Assembly: GCA_019096195.1 (NCBI GenBank)
Contig: JAGTXK010000055.1
Location: 62,001-126,000, forward strand
Direction: 5' to 3'
Source of the DNA: Boletus sp. NGJ
Taxonomy: Eukaryota; Basidiomycota; Agaricomycetes; Boletales; Boletaceae
Length of the DNA: 64,000 nucleotides
How positions within the stretch are numbered: the stretch's first letter is position 1; every line of letters starts with the position of its first letter. The translations under genes were made by a program, and so were the position numbers. The notes beneath the pieces are model-generated. The model made no database searches and was not told where the DNA came from. It was given only the letters and a program-made list of their open reading frames with translations. Shown in pieces: positions 35,701-48,294 of the stretch.

Positions 35701-36402
35701 TCACGTCCACTCGGAATCAGCTTGGATCACATGGTGTCCCTCCACGGTGGAAGGGGACTGCTTCTCGTCTTGGCCCTTTGATCGCACTGTGGGCGACCTG
35801 GGTCTGGAATGAAACGACTTTTCTTTGAGGGGCGCGTCTACGAGATGCTCTCCGTCCTCGTCTTCTATCAGGTAACGCGACTCGTAGGACGCAGGCTCCT
35901 CGTAAGGGTAATAGACAGGGGGTGGGTGGAAGGTGACGGTGGAGGATGGTCTGGGTGGCTGAGGGTCGAAAGAGGGGCGGCGCTGCTCGAACTGACAGTC
36001 TTCGTCGTCTTCGTCGTCGTCGTCGTCGTCTGCGTAGCCCTGTTCCCAACGCGATTGGCGGGATTGCATGTGGGAGTGGCCAAAGACAGGAAAGTGGCGA
36101 AAGTCGGGATCGTGTAGATCACCGCTGTGGTCGACGTAGACCTCCTTGGGTGCCATCCTGGGGGACTTTATGAGGGGGGAGTGGGTGGCGGGCGAGGCGT
36201 AGGCGGGATCGAGGAGACGTGCAATGTCGGCTTCGCGCGAGGATGGGGAGTATTGGCGCGAGTATGGGGCGAAATAGCTGTGGTGGGGGGACGGGGATCT
36301 GTTTCGCCTGAGACGATGGCGGAGAGGGGGGGATGAGGAGGAGGAGGAGGAGTCGTAGGCAAGCATTGGTGGAGAGGCGTCGTCGAGGAGGGACGGTGGC
36401 AT
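35701..36402 (-). CDS. Orphan Ser/Asp/His-rich disordered protein
   Basis: A single open frame of 233 aa starts MPPSLLDDASPPMLAYD. Poly-Ser, Arg/His-rich (RHRLRRNRSPSPHH), acidic (ADDDDDDEDDED) and Pro-rich parts follow one another, with the more ordered segment EVYVDHSGDLHDPDFRHF in the middle. No known domain. Codon-level triplet runs (CGT/GTC on the plus strand near 36000-36040) encode the acidic tract. The terminal TGA overlaps a GTGAGT donor-like hexamer, so a further exon downstream is possible. Coding potential is supported by the long frame and the low-complexity pattern common in fungal proteins. The role is unknown. Confidence 0.65.
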   Translation of the reverse strand: MPPSLLDDASPPMLAYDSSSSSSSPPLRHRLRRNRSPSPHHSYFAPYSRQYSPSSREADIARLLDPAYASPATHSPLIKSPRMAPKEVYVDHSGDLHDPDFRHFPVFGHSHMQSRQSRWEQGYADDDDDDEDDEDCQFEQRRPSFDPQPPRPSSTVTFHPPPVYYPYEEPASYESRYLIEDEDGEHLVDAPLKEKSFHSRPRSPTVRSKGQDEKQSPSTVEGHHVIQADSEWT

Positions 36403-36920
36403 GAGGTGGGGAGAGACGTGAGCGGGCGGAGGAGAGCGGGGTTATATAGCATCTTGACAAAGACAGAGACACACTCGGGCAATACAAGGATCCCGTGGGT
36501 TGCCCAAATCGAGCCAGGTTCGATCTCAGATCTCGCCTCACGTGCGATGCCGTCCCCACTCGCCGTCCCCCTCCGCCACGGCCGAGCGTGCCCCCCCCTC
36601 TTGCACACGTTGCCCGCCTCGACTTGCACGCATGTTATCGCCGTCCGAATCGACAGCGGCGAGTCCCCGTAGCAGCTGACTCAGCCAGTCCGCACTCTGC
36701 CGGCGGCGGCCCGTCCACGCGTCAGCACACAAGGCCTGTCTCGGTCCCTTGTCCACGCCGACCTGTGCTTGTTCCGTCCTCCACGGCTAGTCTCATAGAT
36801 AAGATCCCTTGTGGTTCCACTGCAACAATAGCCGGCTCTCCTCGTGTCCTCAGAATCCCTTTTTCCAGTCATGTGGCCCGCGCAAGGACGCCCTCGGCAT
36901 ATCGGACATGTCGGCGTGAA

Positions 36921-37251
36921 TATAAAAGGTCACGCCAGCAGAGGAATGGAAAGGGGTTGCTGTGGAGGGCTAGCTCCATAATTCCCGCTCTCGGACGAGT
37001 TCTGTCCCTCCTGAGAGGGCGTAGGGTGTATGCTGCCAAACCATACGAGTGATCCTCTCTCATCGATTATCTCTTCATTACCCCGCCTATCCATTTTGGC
37101 TGCATCCAGTGTGGTGCCTGCCTGCATTTTCCCCAATGGTAACGTCGCGCAAGATTTACCCAATCAGGCACGTGATGTGGACGCTCCCCTGGGTCACGAT
37201 TGGCTGAGAGGCGTCGTGCCATCCGGAGCGTCGGGTCTTGCCCAATTCTGA
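36921..37251 (+). other. TATA box followed by a 73-codon frame
   Basis: TATAAAAGG at 36921-36929 is followed about 100 bp later by an ATG (37030) opening a 73-codon frame that contains SILAASSVVPACIFPNG. The product is unrecognised. The arrangement suits a small gene, but the frame is short enough to be chance. Confidence 0.25.
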
Positions 37252-40200
37252 CCAGTCGCAGGGCCAGCTCCCATGCCATCTCTATATCCGTCCTCGCCTC
37301 GTTCTCAGCCCCGTGTCTTTCGGAACGTAAGCGTAAGCACACGGAGAAGACCATTATTATCTTATCTCTCCCAGCATGGCCCATCCATCTGCAAATACCC
37401 CCTCGACTATCTCTTCTTTAATGACCGTGTCCCATAGATGGTCATCCGTCCTTATGGGCACTAGTCTACACCGACGGGCATCTCCACCAACTCGGAAATA
37501 TACGGAATCCCCTTGGTCGGTCATTTCGGCCATTCACAGAGTTGCCGTGTCTGGATCAGCGTTGAAAGGCTGTATCATATGCTCACTCCTTTCCTTGCTT
37601 CGCGGAAGAGCCTCCAATGGGTTTGGACTGATGAAGTATAGCCGAAACCGGTGACGGACAGTGTCTGAACGCGAAACGAGGCTATGCCTCTCTCTCAGAT
37701 ACCAGTAGGAGCGGGATCATACCCTCACGATGGCACCTACACCGATTGCCAATTCATTCTTACCAGTGGGCGGTCCAACAAGAACATCAACATCACCCCA
37801 TGCGGACCCGAAGAGGTTTTCAAACGAACCACGATTGTCACGGGATGTGCGCGCGCGGTGATAACTCGTGTCGTTAAACCATGAATGAATCCATGAACCT
37901 TCGTGGTAAGCATAATTTCGAGGACGCGCCAGCGCTAGCTGAGGTGATGACTCGACTGACATTCCCGCAATGACTCATCCGAATGACGATCAAGTCAATC
38001 ATTCGTAAGCGATGAATAACGCTCCATAGAACGCCAGGAATTCGAACACGGGCGAATCCTCGAGGATTGATGTTCACCGCTGGGATCCCCCCCTCCTAAA
38101 GTTAATAAGGTGGGGCCGGACATTGGACAACCCCGATCGCTCTTTGAGAGACATTTTGTTTCATTTCTTGCTCATCGAAAATCCCGGTAACAGCTTTCCT
38201 GACCGGCAAAATAACATCTATCATCATCTTTGATAGGCCAACCGGAGAGACATGCCCGGCAACCTGATTTCATTTCGGTGATTTCCAGTTCTGAATGACG
38301 TGTAAATTGCAATATGCAATGGAGTTAATACTGCCCCAAGCACCGCATCTTTGTTTGGTTGATAATAAAAGAGCTCTTTGTTCAAATCAGATGAAACGCA
38401 CCAACGACATGTCGCCTCAATCAACTGAGCCTGTATCGGCACGAACATTATTGAATCTATAAGAGCGAGTTCACCGTCCACGAGGTTATATTTCGGTCAA
38501 GGCTCTCGCCCGGTAAGGAAAGACCAATACCAGCAGTCGACGCCATTCGCCATCTTGGCTATCAATTACGACCATCCAGCTCGCTTCCAAGAAAGGGCGT
38601 CACTCTCCACCTCGGCTTCTACCACGCGCACTCATTCTCACAGACCACGACCCAGCTCACCACGCGTTCGCCATCGATAAGCACCACGCCAAAGCATGGC
38701 GCATTTCATTGAATCCACAAAGATTGGAGAGATTGGCTCAGCGACGCAAAATGAATGACGACGTGGGGGGGAGGGGGGATCGGTGACGTGCGCGACGCGT
38801 GTCCAAACACCTGTTTTGATCTCTCTTGTAGAGGCTACGTGAGCACGTTCATTTCGCGAATCTGAGTCGAGGGTGGATAGCCAATCTTGGTTTAGCCCTT
38901 GCAGACGCTCTCCACGAGGGGCGACGTGGTACGAGCAGTACACCGATGCGGCGCCGCTTGTGCGAGTCATACCGCGCTGTGCTAGTGTGTCCGGCAGCGC
39001 CGTAGCCTCATGGCGTTGGCCCCTATAACAGGTATCCCGAGTCTCCCTACACGGTCGGGCACCCCACTGTCATCTCGGACTGGACGAGGTGTGGCGTTCG
39101 CATTCCTTCATATCCGATCCGGTGGTGTGAAATGCTGTAGCCTGTCCGAGGTGAAACGCGGTGCTGTGCCACAGGATCCTAGGTGTTTGAGGTGCGACGT
39201 TGCAAGAACAGGCGCATTTCCATTGGAAGGAGTGCTATGGATCCTACGGCAAGCGCGCGCTGGCGCGGATCTGTGGAGGTATTGAACAGCATTTTGGAAG
39301 AATGGAGGTGGGTGCTCATTCAGGGAACTGATGGCAGTGTACAAAAAAATTGTCGCACCACTCGTGCTGCGCGTTCAGATTCACCACGCTTGTCGATGTC
39401 GACGAGAATTGGCTGTCGTCCAAAGCTTGGTTTGCATTGCCGTGGGAAAGACTACTCTATACGGATTTGGAAACGTACGCTCGAGTGACTGCGGATTCCA
39501 CTGGGATCGGTTCTCCTTTGAGACTAGTAGACGGCGTTGGGCGAACAATACAGTCCACTCCGTCTATCCCTCTTTCACAGCTTGGCGCGCACACGCGAGG
39601 CTTCGCTAGCTGATCAAACCTTGGAAGGGAAATATTCCTTCGTGACATGGCTAACAAATAACATCGTGTACATGGTGGAGAGGGTTAGCGGACATGTGGA
39701 CATGGAAACAAGCATGGTTCTCCGACCTTGGACTTGTGGGGCTTCTTCTCTTCCCTGATCGTGTCAATCACAAATGAAAAACTGCAGGCCTCTCTTGGTC
39801 CTTTCGCTCCACCAGGCCGTTCTCTCTCAGATGGCGGGGGAACGTAAAAAAGTGTGTCGAATATCGCACATTCCTGCTCTCGTTCACTGATCGCCGTGTA
39901 CGCGATCTGATTCATATCGATGGCATGACGGTCAATCTCTTTGCTCAGGCAAAGATCACACGGACCACGAAAACTTTTTCTTTATCATGACCGTCAAAAG
40001 ACGTAAATGACCATCCCGCCGGGCGTCTGAAATCTATTGAACGAATACAGTTAAGTGGGTAACACATGACTCAACCGCCGTGTCAACAAATTCACTTTCC
40101 CGCTTTCGCCACAATGAAAACCCTCATTGAATGCTCGAACAGGGGTGTGCCACCGTGAGCCGATTTGAGCCCATCATGGGTTGCAATTCCCAGTGGTTCT

Positions 40201-43200
40201 TGGCCCTGCCCGTGCATCGTTGCAATTCATAACCGTCAAACGGTCCGCAACTATATGTCCTTGCACTTTTCCATCCTTGTTCTCAATGCAAGACAGTTCC
40301 ACCGCGAAACTCTGAACGTCAGGGGACGACCGTCGTCGGTTGGCACCTTTTTTTTTCTCACCATGCCAATCCAACGTTTTTCAGTTGGCCGTTTACTCGT
40401 TTTAAACTCTTTCCTCGGTCTTTACGCTCGTCTCACAGCATCACCCGGCCTACCCTGATGTCAGGATTCAACTCTTTTTTTTTTTTTTCTCTTCAATGCA
40501 ACCTTGGTCGCCTCGTTGCGGCCTGTCATCTTTTTCTTTTCCATTCCAAACTTCTCTTTCTTGACTACCTCTTGTCCGTCTGCGCTTCCAACGTGACGTG
40601 GTCATGAATTTAAACCTGACCTACACGTGCGGGCACACGAGCGTAAGCGTCTCTGGCGATGTTGGTGTCAACGAGTTGGCTGCCGATCGTCTCCCCCAGA
40701 GTACAGTGGCCTGATCGCATCGATTTGCAAGTCTGGACCAAACCGCCACGCGCCTTCCAACCCGGGCATGCGGGTAACTGTAACTTGCGAAAAAGGTCGA
40801 CCTCGTGCAATCCTAGTAACTCGATAAACTTTTGGTCGCTGTCACATATCAATATTACATATAGCTTGGTGACCGGTAGTTATATCTGCTTGTTACCAGG
40901 TAATACCGTCGCTCATCTCCATAGTAAAAAGTTAATTTACGTTTCATGCGTCGTATCCATCACTTTATCGAACGTCCCAAGTGATACTCTGTTAATCACG
41001 GTCCGCACGGTCCGTCGGCGACGGCGTGGAGAACGACCTTGTGGTGACAGCACGGTCGTGGAGTTGGCGTGGTGCGATGTAGGTCCCCCTTTCTGAAAAT
41101 AGCGTCGTCCTTGTCGCTCACAGCCAAGGCTCGCTTCACCTCCGCTATCGCTACAGATCCACCGACTTGGTCACTGCTCGAACGGTCTCTCGATCTAGGT
41201 GCGATGAGATCAGTCTCGTCGAACGCGCACGCGGTTCATTCATCTACATACGCTAGCACCAGCGCACGTTCAAGTTCATCGACCAGCATGACTATGCCAG
41301 TCCCTTATTCGGTGCACGACACGTTCGCATACTTTTTTTTTATAAATGTCGTCAGGGAATGACGGACAGAGCGGTTCAGGGACGAATGGTTACCTGCGAG
41401 GTGTATCTTGAAGACGAACCGCAATTCGCCGATGGGTGGCATCGGATGAAGAGCGATGCAAGTGCGATAGCGGCGTTGACCGTCTTTCGGGGTGTTCTTC
41501 GTGATTGGTTCATCCCCGAGGTCGCGCTTGACCCCCCGTCGATGTTTATCGCAAATGTGACTGCGACGATTTATCTTGGGACGATCGGGAGACTTGTCGA
41601 GACGAATGCCAGTCGCGGCACCACACGAAGAAGATGCAATTGGATACAGAGTCTGCAAGTCTTCTGCAAGAGCACCCATGATCAGGTATGGTTATTAAAG
41701 ATCTGCGGGGAACTTTCTGGGGAGTGGTCAGTTTCTCCTCTTCCTATTTAGCGGCAGTGGACATGTTGCAGTGCTGGGTTAATGCTCCTCGCCGCCCTGT
41801 TCTAGCCAATATTTTTGACGCGAGAGTATTGCTCCTTGGTCTTTCTCTGCAATCTAACCGTCGCGAATACTCAAGTTACTTACGTCATACGGAGGGCCGT
41901 GCCAAACGGTTGGCGTGCAGGCCAGATTTTGCTGTACAAGCGCGCCGTGCCCTCCAAAGCCACTTGGCTAGTAGGAAGAACTGCGGGACTTGGCGTATAC
42001 GAATGTCGCGAATGCCAGTGGACACGTTAACCACGCGGCTGACTCAGAATCAGGTGGTAAACCCAAGTGACCAAAACTTCCGTGTACCTACGACCTATTT
42101 AAATGGAGCCAATCCAAGTTTGAAAGTCGCCTTTTGATTTGCGGTGTGGAGGGTTTTCGAGCCACCAATATGCCAGTGGCCGAGTCTCCGAGTCGGTCGT
42201 GGGTGGACGGCGTTTGTTACTCCTGCGACAAGTGCCAAGTCGAACCAACGTGAGCACAAGCGGGGAAATGACCAACCACAGTTCCAGGGTAGCCATGTCG
42301 AGGTGACGTCGCGTCGCTTCAAGTGAAAAGACACTGAAATGCCGTTCATGACCGAGATGGTACAGCACAACTCTCGAGAAGTGGCAGAGTCGAGTCCGAG
42401 GAGAACGCCAAAGGCGGAGGTATTACAGCCAAGTCCGAGGACGCGATAAAACTGTCGGTGGAACGTCGAGAAATTGATGGCCATGTCGCACTTTATATAT
42501 GGGAAACACGGGAACCCGAATTCACCGGAAAGGGCCCCGCCTCCCATCGATATCCGTTTCGGAATGCAAGCGGGATGGGTGTCGTTGCAAGTTAGATTGG
42601 GATGTCTTTAGAGACTCTATAACTCTGCAAATAGATCCAGGGAACAACTATACTAGTCGTAATGGTTATGCTAATCGATCGCACGTCGAGACGCAGCTAC
42701 ACCAAAGCTGCCAATCTGCCTTTGCCCGTTTTCCCAGTGCATCATACTCCGCGCAAGTTTCGTCTTCGCGACCAGATTCGCGACCCCTGTGAATCATGAA
42801 CGATGAATTCAACATCCCTCGGCACTAATGTGTGGTGATACCCTCGCGATCCCTCTATAAAAAACAGTCATCCGACGTTAAGCAGCCAAAGGATATTTTC
42901 GATATACAGTAGTCTGCGTGTTTCACCGACATACCGGAGAAGCGTGTCTACCAATACAACGTATACATGCGCGCAGGTAACCGACTACTCAAGGTTATAG
43001 TAGACCTGCTACGTTGGATACAACACCACAGTTCTTCCCATCTGCGTCTGGTGACTCCTTTTTGTCGAATACGGTTGCCCATGGTAAATTTGTACCAAGA
43101 GCCACCCAAGGACACACTATGCGTGCGATAGTCATAGAGCCCGGCTATCAAAAAGCTTGGATGCGCAGTTGTATATGGTTCATGGCGAGCGGCAGTTATA

Positions 43201-44512
43201 GCCTGGTTGAAGTAACCTGGGAATAGACATGCAACGTCAGTCACGAGACAGAGAGGGTTTCAGTGCGCTCGACGTTACTTGAAAGCCAATGCCACGAATC
43301 ATGTCAAACTGCCCCGTATTGCGACCAAGAGACCACCGTCACAGGGGAAGATCTAGATTTGGATGTGATGAACACGGCAGCCAAGGAGTTGTTATGGTCA
43401 AGGAAGCTGACCTCGGTAAGTTTTGCCCCGTTCGAACTCTGGGGTAGTTCCTGTTGGCATGCCTTGTGGCTTGATAGTGTGTATCACTGGCGATCCTGCA
43501 TGACAGAATCCGTTGGTACGAAAGAGCTGGTCGTAGTTGATTCGATACGTACCCGCAGGATCGACCAGTCAGAACGGTCGGACGAACGTCGGAGAGCGTA
43601 TTCATATTTTGAACGGTGTGTGTGTGTGGGGAGAAGGGAAGTCCGAGTGTATGTGATGAAGCAAAAGCTACACTCTGTGATGCACGCTTTTTATCTGGAA
43701 CCTCGGACGTGGTTGTACCATTGTATTTGTCCAGAAATGTGCAACGGCTGTTCATGCCCGCCGCAGCCCGCCGCATTTGCCCGACCGGAGGCATCTTGGC
43801 AACCAAGCAAGGCTGTACTGATTCTCCGCTGTCGTTCTCGCCGAGCGTCCAGATGGAGTGAATACATCGACAAACGTCATTGGCCCTCGGGTAAATACTG
43901 ATGCAATAACCCATCGAGACGAGCATCGCAGCGTGGCCAAATTTCAGAGTCTGAATCTTCTAAACATGTTGTCTTGGAGGCTGCGGGCTGCACGAAGCCA
44001 ACTTTCACCGGTCTGCCATGATTCAATGCGAGGCGGAGTAGTGATTCGAGGACAGCCCAGAAAATGATGTCGTCGATATCGATACAGTGCGATTGCTGTG
44101 TCCAATTCCCGAAAGCTAAAGGTTCAACGGAAAAAAAGTGCCGATGCCAAGATGTCACACTGCAAACATTGCCTTGGATCTTTTCTGATGGAGAATTCAA
44201 ATGATTCATCTAGAAAGGAACCTGAATGAATGAATACTTGCATTGAGTCTCCTGCTGTGGTCCGCTCAAAGGAATTGAAAAAAAAAGGCAGTACATTTAC
44301 GTTCAACCAAACCACCGGGACTGGGATTCAACACCCCATTTTAGGTTTCCAGAAATTCGAAAATGAAGATGTACACGATGAATAAAGGAAAGCGAATGGG
44401 AAGCAAAGAACGGTACACGTTGAGCATGATACATTGGTGAATTGCCAAGAGAGGATAGCTCAAAGGTTTGGTAGATGTGGCGACGGAACTCGGGGATACC
44501 TCGCAACGATAT
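37252..44512. other. Gene desert of about 7 kb
   Basis: No frame here shows a recognisable domain, and frames on both strands overlap one another (for example 41359-41751 plus with 41305-41679 minus; 43263-43901 plus with 43339-43926 minus). Notable are pyrimidine-rich runs at about 40345-40365 and 40460-40560, followed by an ATG at 40605 opening MNLNLTYTCGHTSVSV. That resembles a fungal promoter plus start, but no continuation could be traced. A T9 run ending in TATAAAT lies at about 41331-41345. Confidence 0.5.
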
Positions 44513-46776
44513 TCAAATATCGGATTTCGTTTTTGGTCTCAGGCTAGGGTGGAGAACCTGTTCGTGCAGGGCCTTGCCGGCTGGTACCTAGCGGCGAATC
44601 AGTCATTTGTGAGATCAATCCAAGTCGGGAGATGTACCATTGGGTATACATGCTCATTCCTCTCTACCACGCATTCCAACAGGACGGGTCTCGATTCATC
44701 ATACTCAAGGAACTCCTTCATCTTGGAAGGTAGTTCGTCTACGTTGCTACACCGGATCGCATGGACGCCCATCGCCTTGGCGAGGAGGACAAAGTCGGGG
44801 TTTGTCATCCGCGTGTGGGAATATCGAGCGTCGTAAAATAGATCTTTGTATACAGCTTGTGAGTCACTGTTGCTGTGCCTCGTCCCAAGAATGGTCATAC
44901 CTTGCCATTGCAACACCATTCCTTGAAATTCATTGTTCAACACAAGAACCTTGACACCGATGTTATATTCGGAAGCAGTGGCGAGTTCCATTGCGGTCAT
45001 GCTAAATGAAGCATCGCCATCGATATCAATCACAGTCTTATTCGGCGCAGCGACTTTAGCACCAATGGCCGAAGGTAGGCCAAAGCCCATCGTCTAAACA
45101 CACAAATTCAGCCTTTGGAGAGAAAGACAGGGTAACACGCACGCCAAGCCCACCGGAGGTAACCATGGACCGTGGTGTTCTCCATCTGTAGTGCTGAGCT
45201 GCCCACATCTGGTGTTGACCAACACCAGTGGTGACGACGATCTCCTCCTTTCTGTGAGCTGTCTGCTTATCAAGCTCCTCGATGACTTCTTGGGGCTTGA
45301 TACGGGCATCGGTACCAGCAGTCCTTACGTAGGTGAAAGGGTACTTTTCTTTCCACCCCTTGATGTCAGCAAACCATTCATTGCGCGACGTCGATCGAAT
45401 CAAAGGGACAAGAACGGCGAGGTTCGACACGACGTCACCAAGAATCGGGATGGAGGCCTCGACAACTTTGTTGATATTCTTTGGTTGAATCTCAAAGTGG
45501 ATGATACCGCCGCGTCCCTGGGCCGCCGCGGCGCGTGCAGCAGGCGCAAAAGTATCGACCTTGCCAGTAACACGATCATCGAATCGTGCACCAAGGGCGA
45601 TGATCAGATCGGCATTTTGCATTGCAAGATTGGCATAAGCCGAACCGTGCATACCGAGCATGTGCAAGCTCTTTTCGTTGGTCTCGTCGAATGCACCAAG
45701 GCCCTGCAAAGTGGTGGTGACAGGAATGTTGCCTTGCTCGGCAAGTTGGGCAAGCAACTTGGGTCCCATGGGAGAGGACAGAACTCCGTTGCCGGCATAG
45801 ATGATTGGTCGTTGTGCCTGGTTGATCAGACTAGCGGCTTGTTGGATGAGGACGATATCATTTGGGGAAGTGATGGGTTGGAGGGGATTCGTAGGCAGGG
45901 TATCTGATCCAGGAGTCGTAGCTTTCAAGGGGAGCGGTGTGCGGAGAATCCCGGCCGTAACATCCTTTGGAAGATCTACGAGAACCGGGCCGGGACGCCC
46001 GGAGGTAGCAATCTTGAATGCTTCATTGATACGCCGGGGCAACTCGGCAATATCCTTAACCATCACGTTCCACTTGGTGCAACTTCTCGATATGCCCACG
46101 ACATCCGCTTCTTGAAATGCATCGGAACCGATGGCTGAGGTAGCGACCTGCCCGCAGAACACGACGAGAGGGACGCCGTCCGAGAGGGCGTCTTGCATTG
46201 GTGTCACGACATTCGTTGCCCCTGGGCCAGACGTAACAAGGACCACACCAGGCTTTCCAGACACACGGGCATACCCTTCTGCCATGTGGCCTGCGCCCTG
46301 CTCGTGACGTGGGAGTACGAAGTCGAAATGCTTGGAGTTGTATATGGCATCGAACACAGGCAGGATAGCACCACCTGGATAACCGAATATATGCTTTACG
46401 CCATGGCGAAGCATCATCTCGTGGAATATCTGTCCCCCAGACATGCCAACGAACGAGTGATCAAGAGCGACTGGATTGATGCGCGACTCCACCGGCGCGG
46501 GAAACGGGACATTATTAGGAATATTGGGCCGACTATTGCAAGTTGGTGAGTACGCTGGCAAAAATAAGAGTAGCTCGAAAAAGATTACATGGCTGGTGCT
46601 GGGATAGCGCCTCTCGGAGTTGATCTGCTCAAGTTTCTGGCATGATCTCTGACTCTCGATTTAGCGTCGACGATCGAGGACGAAGAGATTGTAGATTTTG
46701 AGCGCGTGAAGCAGGCAGTCGTAGCTGACTTTTGAGCACTTGTAGTGCGTAGAGCTGTTTGGATAGACATGGCCAT
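44513..46776 (-). CDS. ILV2: Acetolactate synthase, catalytic subunit (mitochondrial)
   Basis: Exons 46776-46589, 46532-45143, 45093-44901, 44843-44638 and 44587-44513 join in frame to 683 aa. The start MAMSIQTALRTTSAQ opens a basic Ser/Thr-rich mitochondrial presequence. GQIFHEMMLRHGVKHIFGYP and RHEQGAGHMAEGYAR carry the catalytic Glu. ALGARFDDRVTGK is the middle domain. TPP/Mg binding is at DIDGDASF to LNNEFQGM. The last exon gives VPAGKALHEQVLHPSL, the normal family C-terminus. The enzyme condenses two pyruvates, or pyruvate with 2-oxobutyrate, at the start of valine/isoleucine synthesis. The residue after GQV is Ala (GQVATSAIG). A Gcn4-type site lies just upstream, and the FAHD1-like gene is divergent. 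Confidence 0.96.
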
Positions 46777-46803
46777 CGCCAAGGGAAATGAAGGAGGAGA
46801 AAA

Positions 46804-46810
46804 TGAGTCA
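46804..46810. promoter_or_regulatory. Gcn4/Cpc1-type site TGAGTCA upstream of ILV2
   Basis: A perfect TGAGTCA lies 28 bp before the ILV2 ATG, and a near match CGAGTCA lies at 46848-46854. ILV genes are known targets of general amino-acid control in fungi. The first site is close enough to the ATG to lie in the leader, so the second may matter more. Both are in the 340-bp region shared with the FAHD1-like gene. Confidence 0.5.
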
Positions 46811-47116
46811 CGAATCAAATCATTTTTCAGTTCAGCGAGCTGGTAGTCGAGTCACACCCCCACATCGCCTCGGCCGATACCCAAATATGGTCATGGCCGA
46901 AAGTCCGATGTCCCCGTTGTCTCCACCCTGCACCAGCAAGCAGAGGCAACCTCAGGTCTAATATTTACAAGAGAGCACTGCTTACAATGTAGAATCGCAT
47001 CCAAGTTTATCAGCGTCGAGCGAGCGCTAAGCTACTCAGGGGCAAATGCCTAATTTGGTGGACTGATCACTTCGGCGCACGCCTCCGGGACGGTCGTTCC
47101 GCTTTCCACCACCACA

Positions 47117-48123
47117 ATGTCGTCGATAGCGACTCACTTTGTGAGGCAAGGCAAAAAGGTAGAGAACCAGCAACACCTCATGCGTCTCACATTGTTTGCT
47201 CCAGATCGTCGCTATCGGCAGAAACTACAGCGAACATATCAAGGAGCTCAACAACGCTCCTCCAAAGGAGCCATTCTTCTTCCTCAAGCCCACAACGAGC
47301 TACCTTCCTTCCGGGGGGAATGTCGAGATACCCAGCGGTGTACTCGCTCACCACGAAGGTCCGTCTTCCACCCAATTCGGTCACACATGCCTAACTGGCA
47401 CCAGTCGAACTCGGTCTCGTGATCGGCAAGGGTGGACGCGACATATCACAGGACGCTGCTGAATCCTACATTGCCGGATACGGTGAGCAGGGATGCCGAC
47501 GCGGACAGACGCGGACGGGGTGCTGATCGCCATTTCCTTAGCTTTGGCAGTCGACATGACGGCACGGAACATGCAAGAGGACGTAAAGAAGAAGGGCCTT
47601 CCCTGGTCTGCAGTGAAAGGCTTCGACACTTTCACTCCGATCGGGTCGGTCTGTCCCTTTGTACGCCGTCCTTTGTGCTCACCCCCATGCACTCAGGACA
47701 TTCATACCAAAGTCGTCGATCTCGGATCCTCACGACCTCAGGCTCGCTCTCAAGGTAAACGTATCCAGACCTACATATGCAAGGGTTCACTGCAACAGAT
47801 TTCTTGACCAGATCAACGGTGCAGTCAAGCAGGATGGCACCACCGGCGACATGATTTTCCGTATTCCGAGACTCGTTGAGCACATTTCTTCCATCATGGC
47901 ATTGGAGGTTTGTCCTGGGAGCATTTCGGTGGACTGTTTTACTGACTGAATTTGATCCTTGCAGGAAGGCGATCTCATCCTCACAGGGACTCCTTCAGGC
48001 GTCGGCCCCGTGGCACCTGGCGACACGGTCGAATGTACATTAGCCGAGCCCAGCGGCAAGATTCTCGATCAGTTAACCTTCACAGCCATCACGAGAAATG
48101 GAGGTTATCTATTCAAGCCATAG
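47117..48123 (+). CDS. FAHD1-like acylpyruvase / oxaloacetate decarboxylase
   Basis: ATG at 47117 ([14 protein letters not shown]), intron, then [68 protein letters not shown] and [11 protein letters not shown] penultimate exon carries [18 protein letters not shown], and the end is [20 protein letters not shown]. These are the fumarylacetoacetate-hydrolase-family fold motifs, with the metal-binding E-L-G and D-M-T. The short N-terminus and overall size (about 220-230 aa) fit FAHD1, not full FAH. About six short introns are needed. FAHD1 cleaves acylpyruvates and decarboxylates oxaloacetate in mitochondria. It is divergent from ILV2. Confidence 0.88.
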
Positions 48124-48294
48124 TATCAACTCTCATCCTCGCCTCTTTTACATAACTACTACGAAATTATATGGCACATGGTACAGTCGCACAAGAACAA
48201 CAAAACTGCTGGAGGTATACTACGATACAGATGCTACCGGGCTGTTGGGCTTCATTCAGCAAGATGCGTCATTGGCCCGCCCACGGTTCCTTCT

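Noticed and set aside
40440-40565. Poly-T run as the tail of an inserted retrocopy
   Set aside because: No target-site duplication or coding remnant next to it; it looks like a pyrimidine-rich fungal promoter tract.
41305-41751. Pair of opposed frames of about 125-130 codons
   Set aside because: Both strands are open over the same bases and neither resembles a known family; at most one could be real.
42095-42547. 150-codon minus-strand frame
   Set aside because: No recognisable motif; Cys- and Trp-rich composition and an overlapping frame argue for chance.
43263-43901. 212-codon plus-strand frame in the gene desert
   Set aside because: Starts from a GTG, overlaps a 195-codon frame on the other strand, has Cys/Trp-rich odd composition and no domain.
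44599-44637. Apparent ILV2 stop after HLPTWIDLTND
   Set aside because: This is intron read-through. A GTACAT..CTAG intron joins YPM to VPAGKALHEQ, the normal end of the enzyme.
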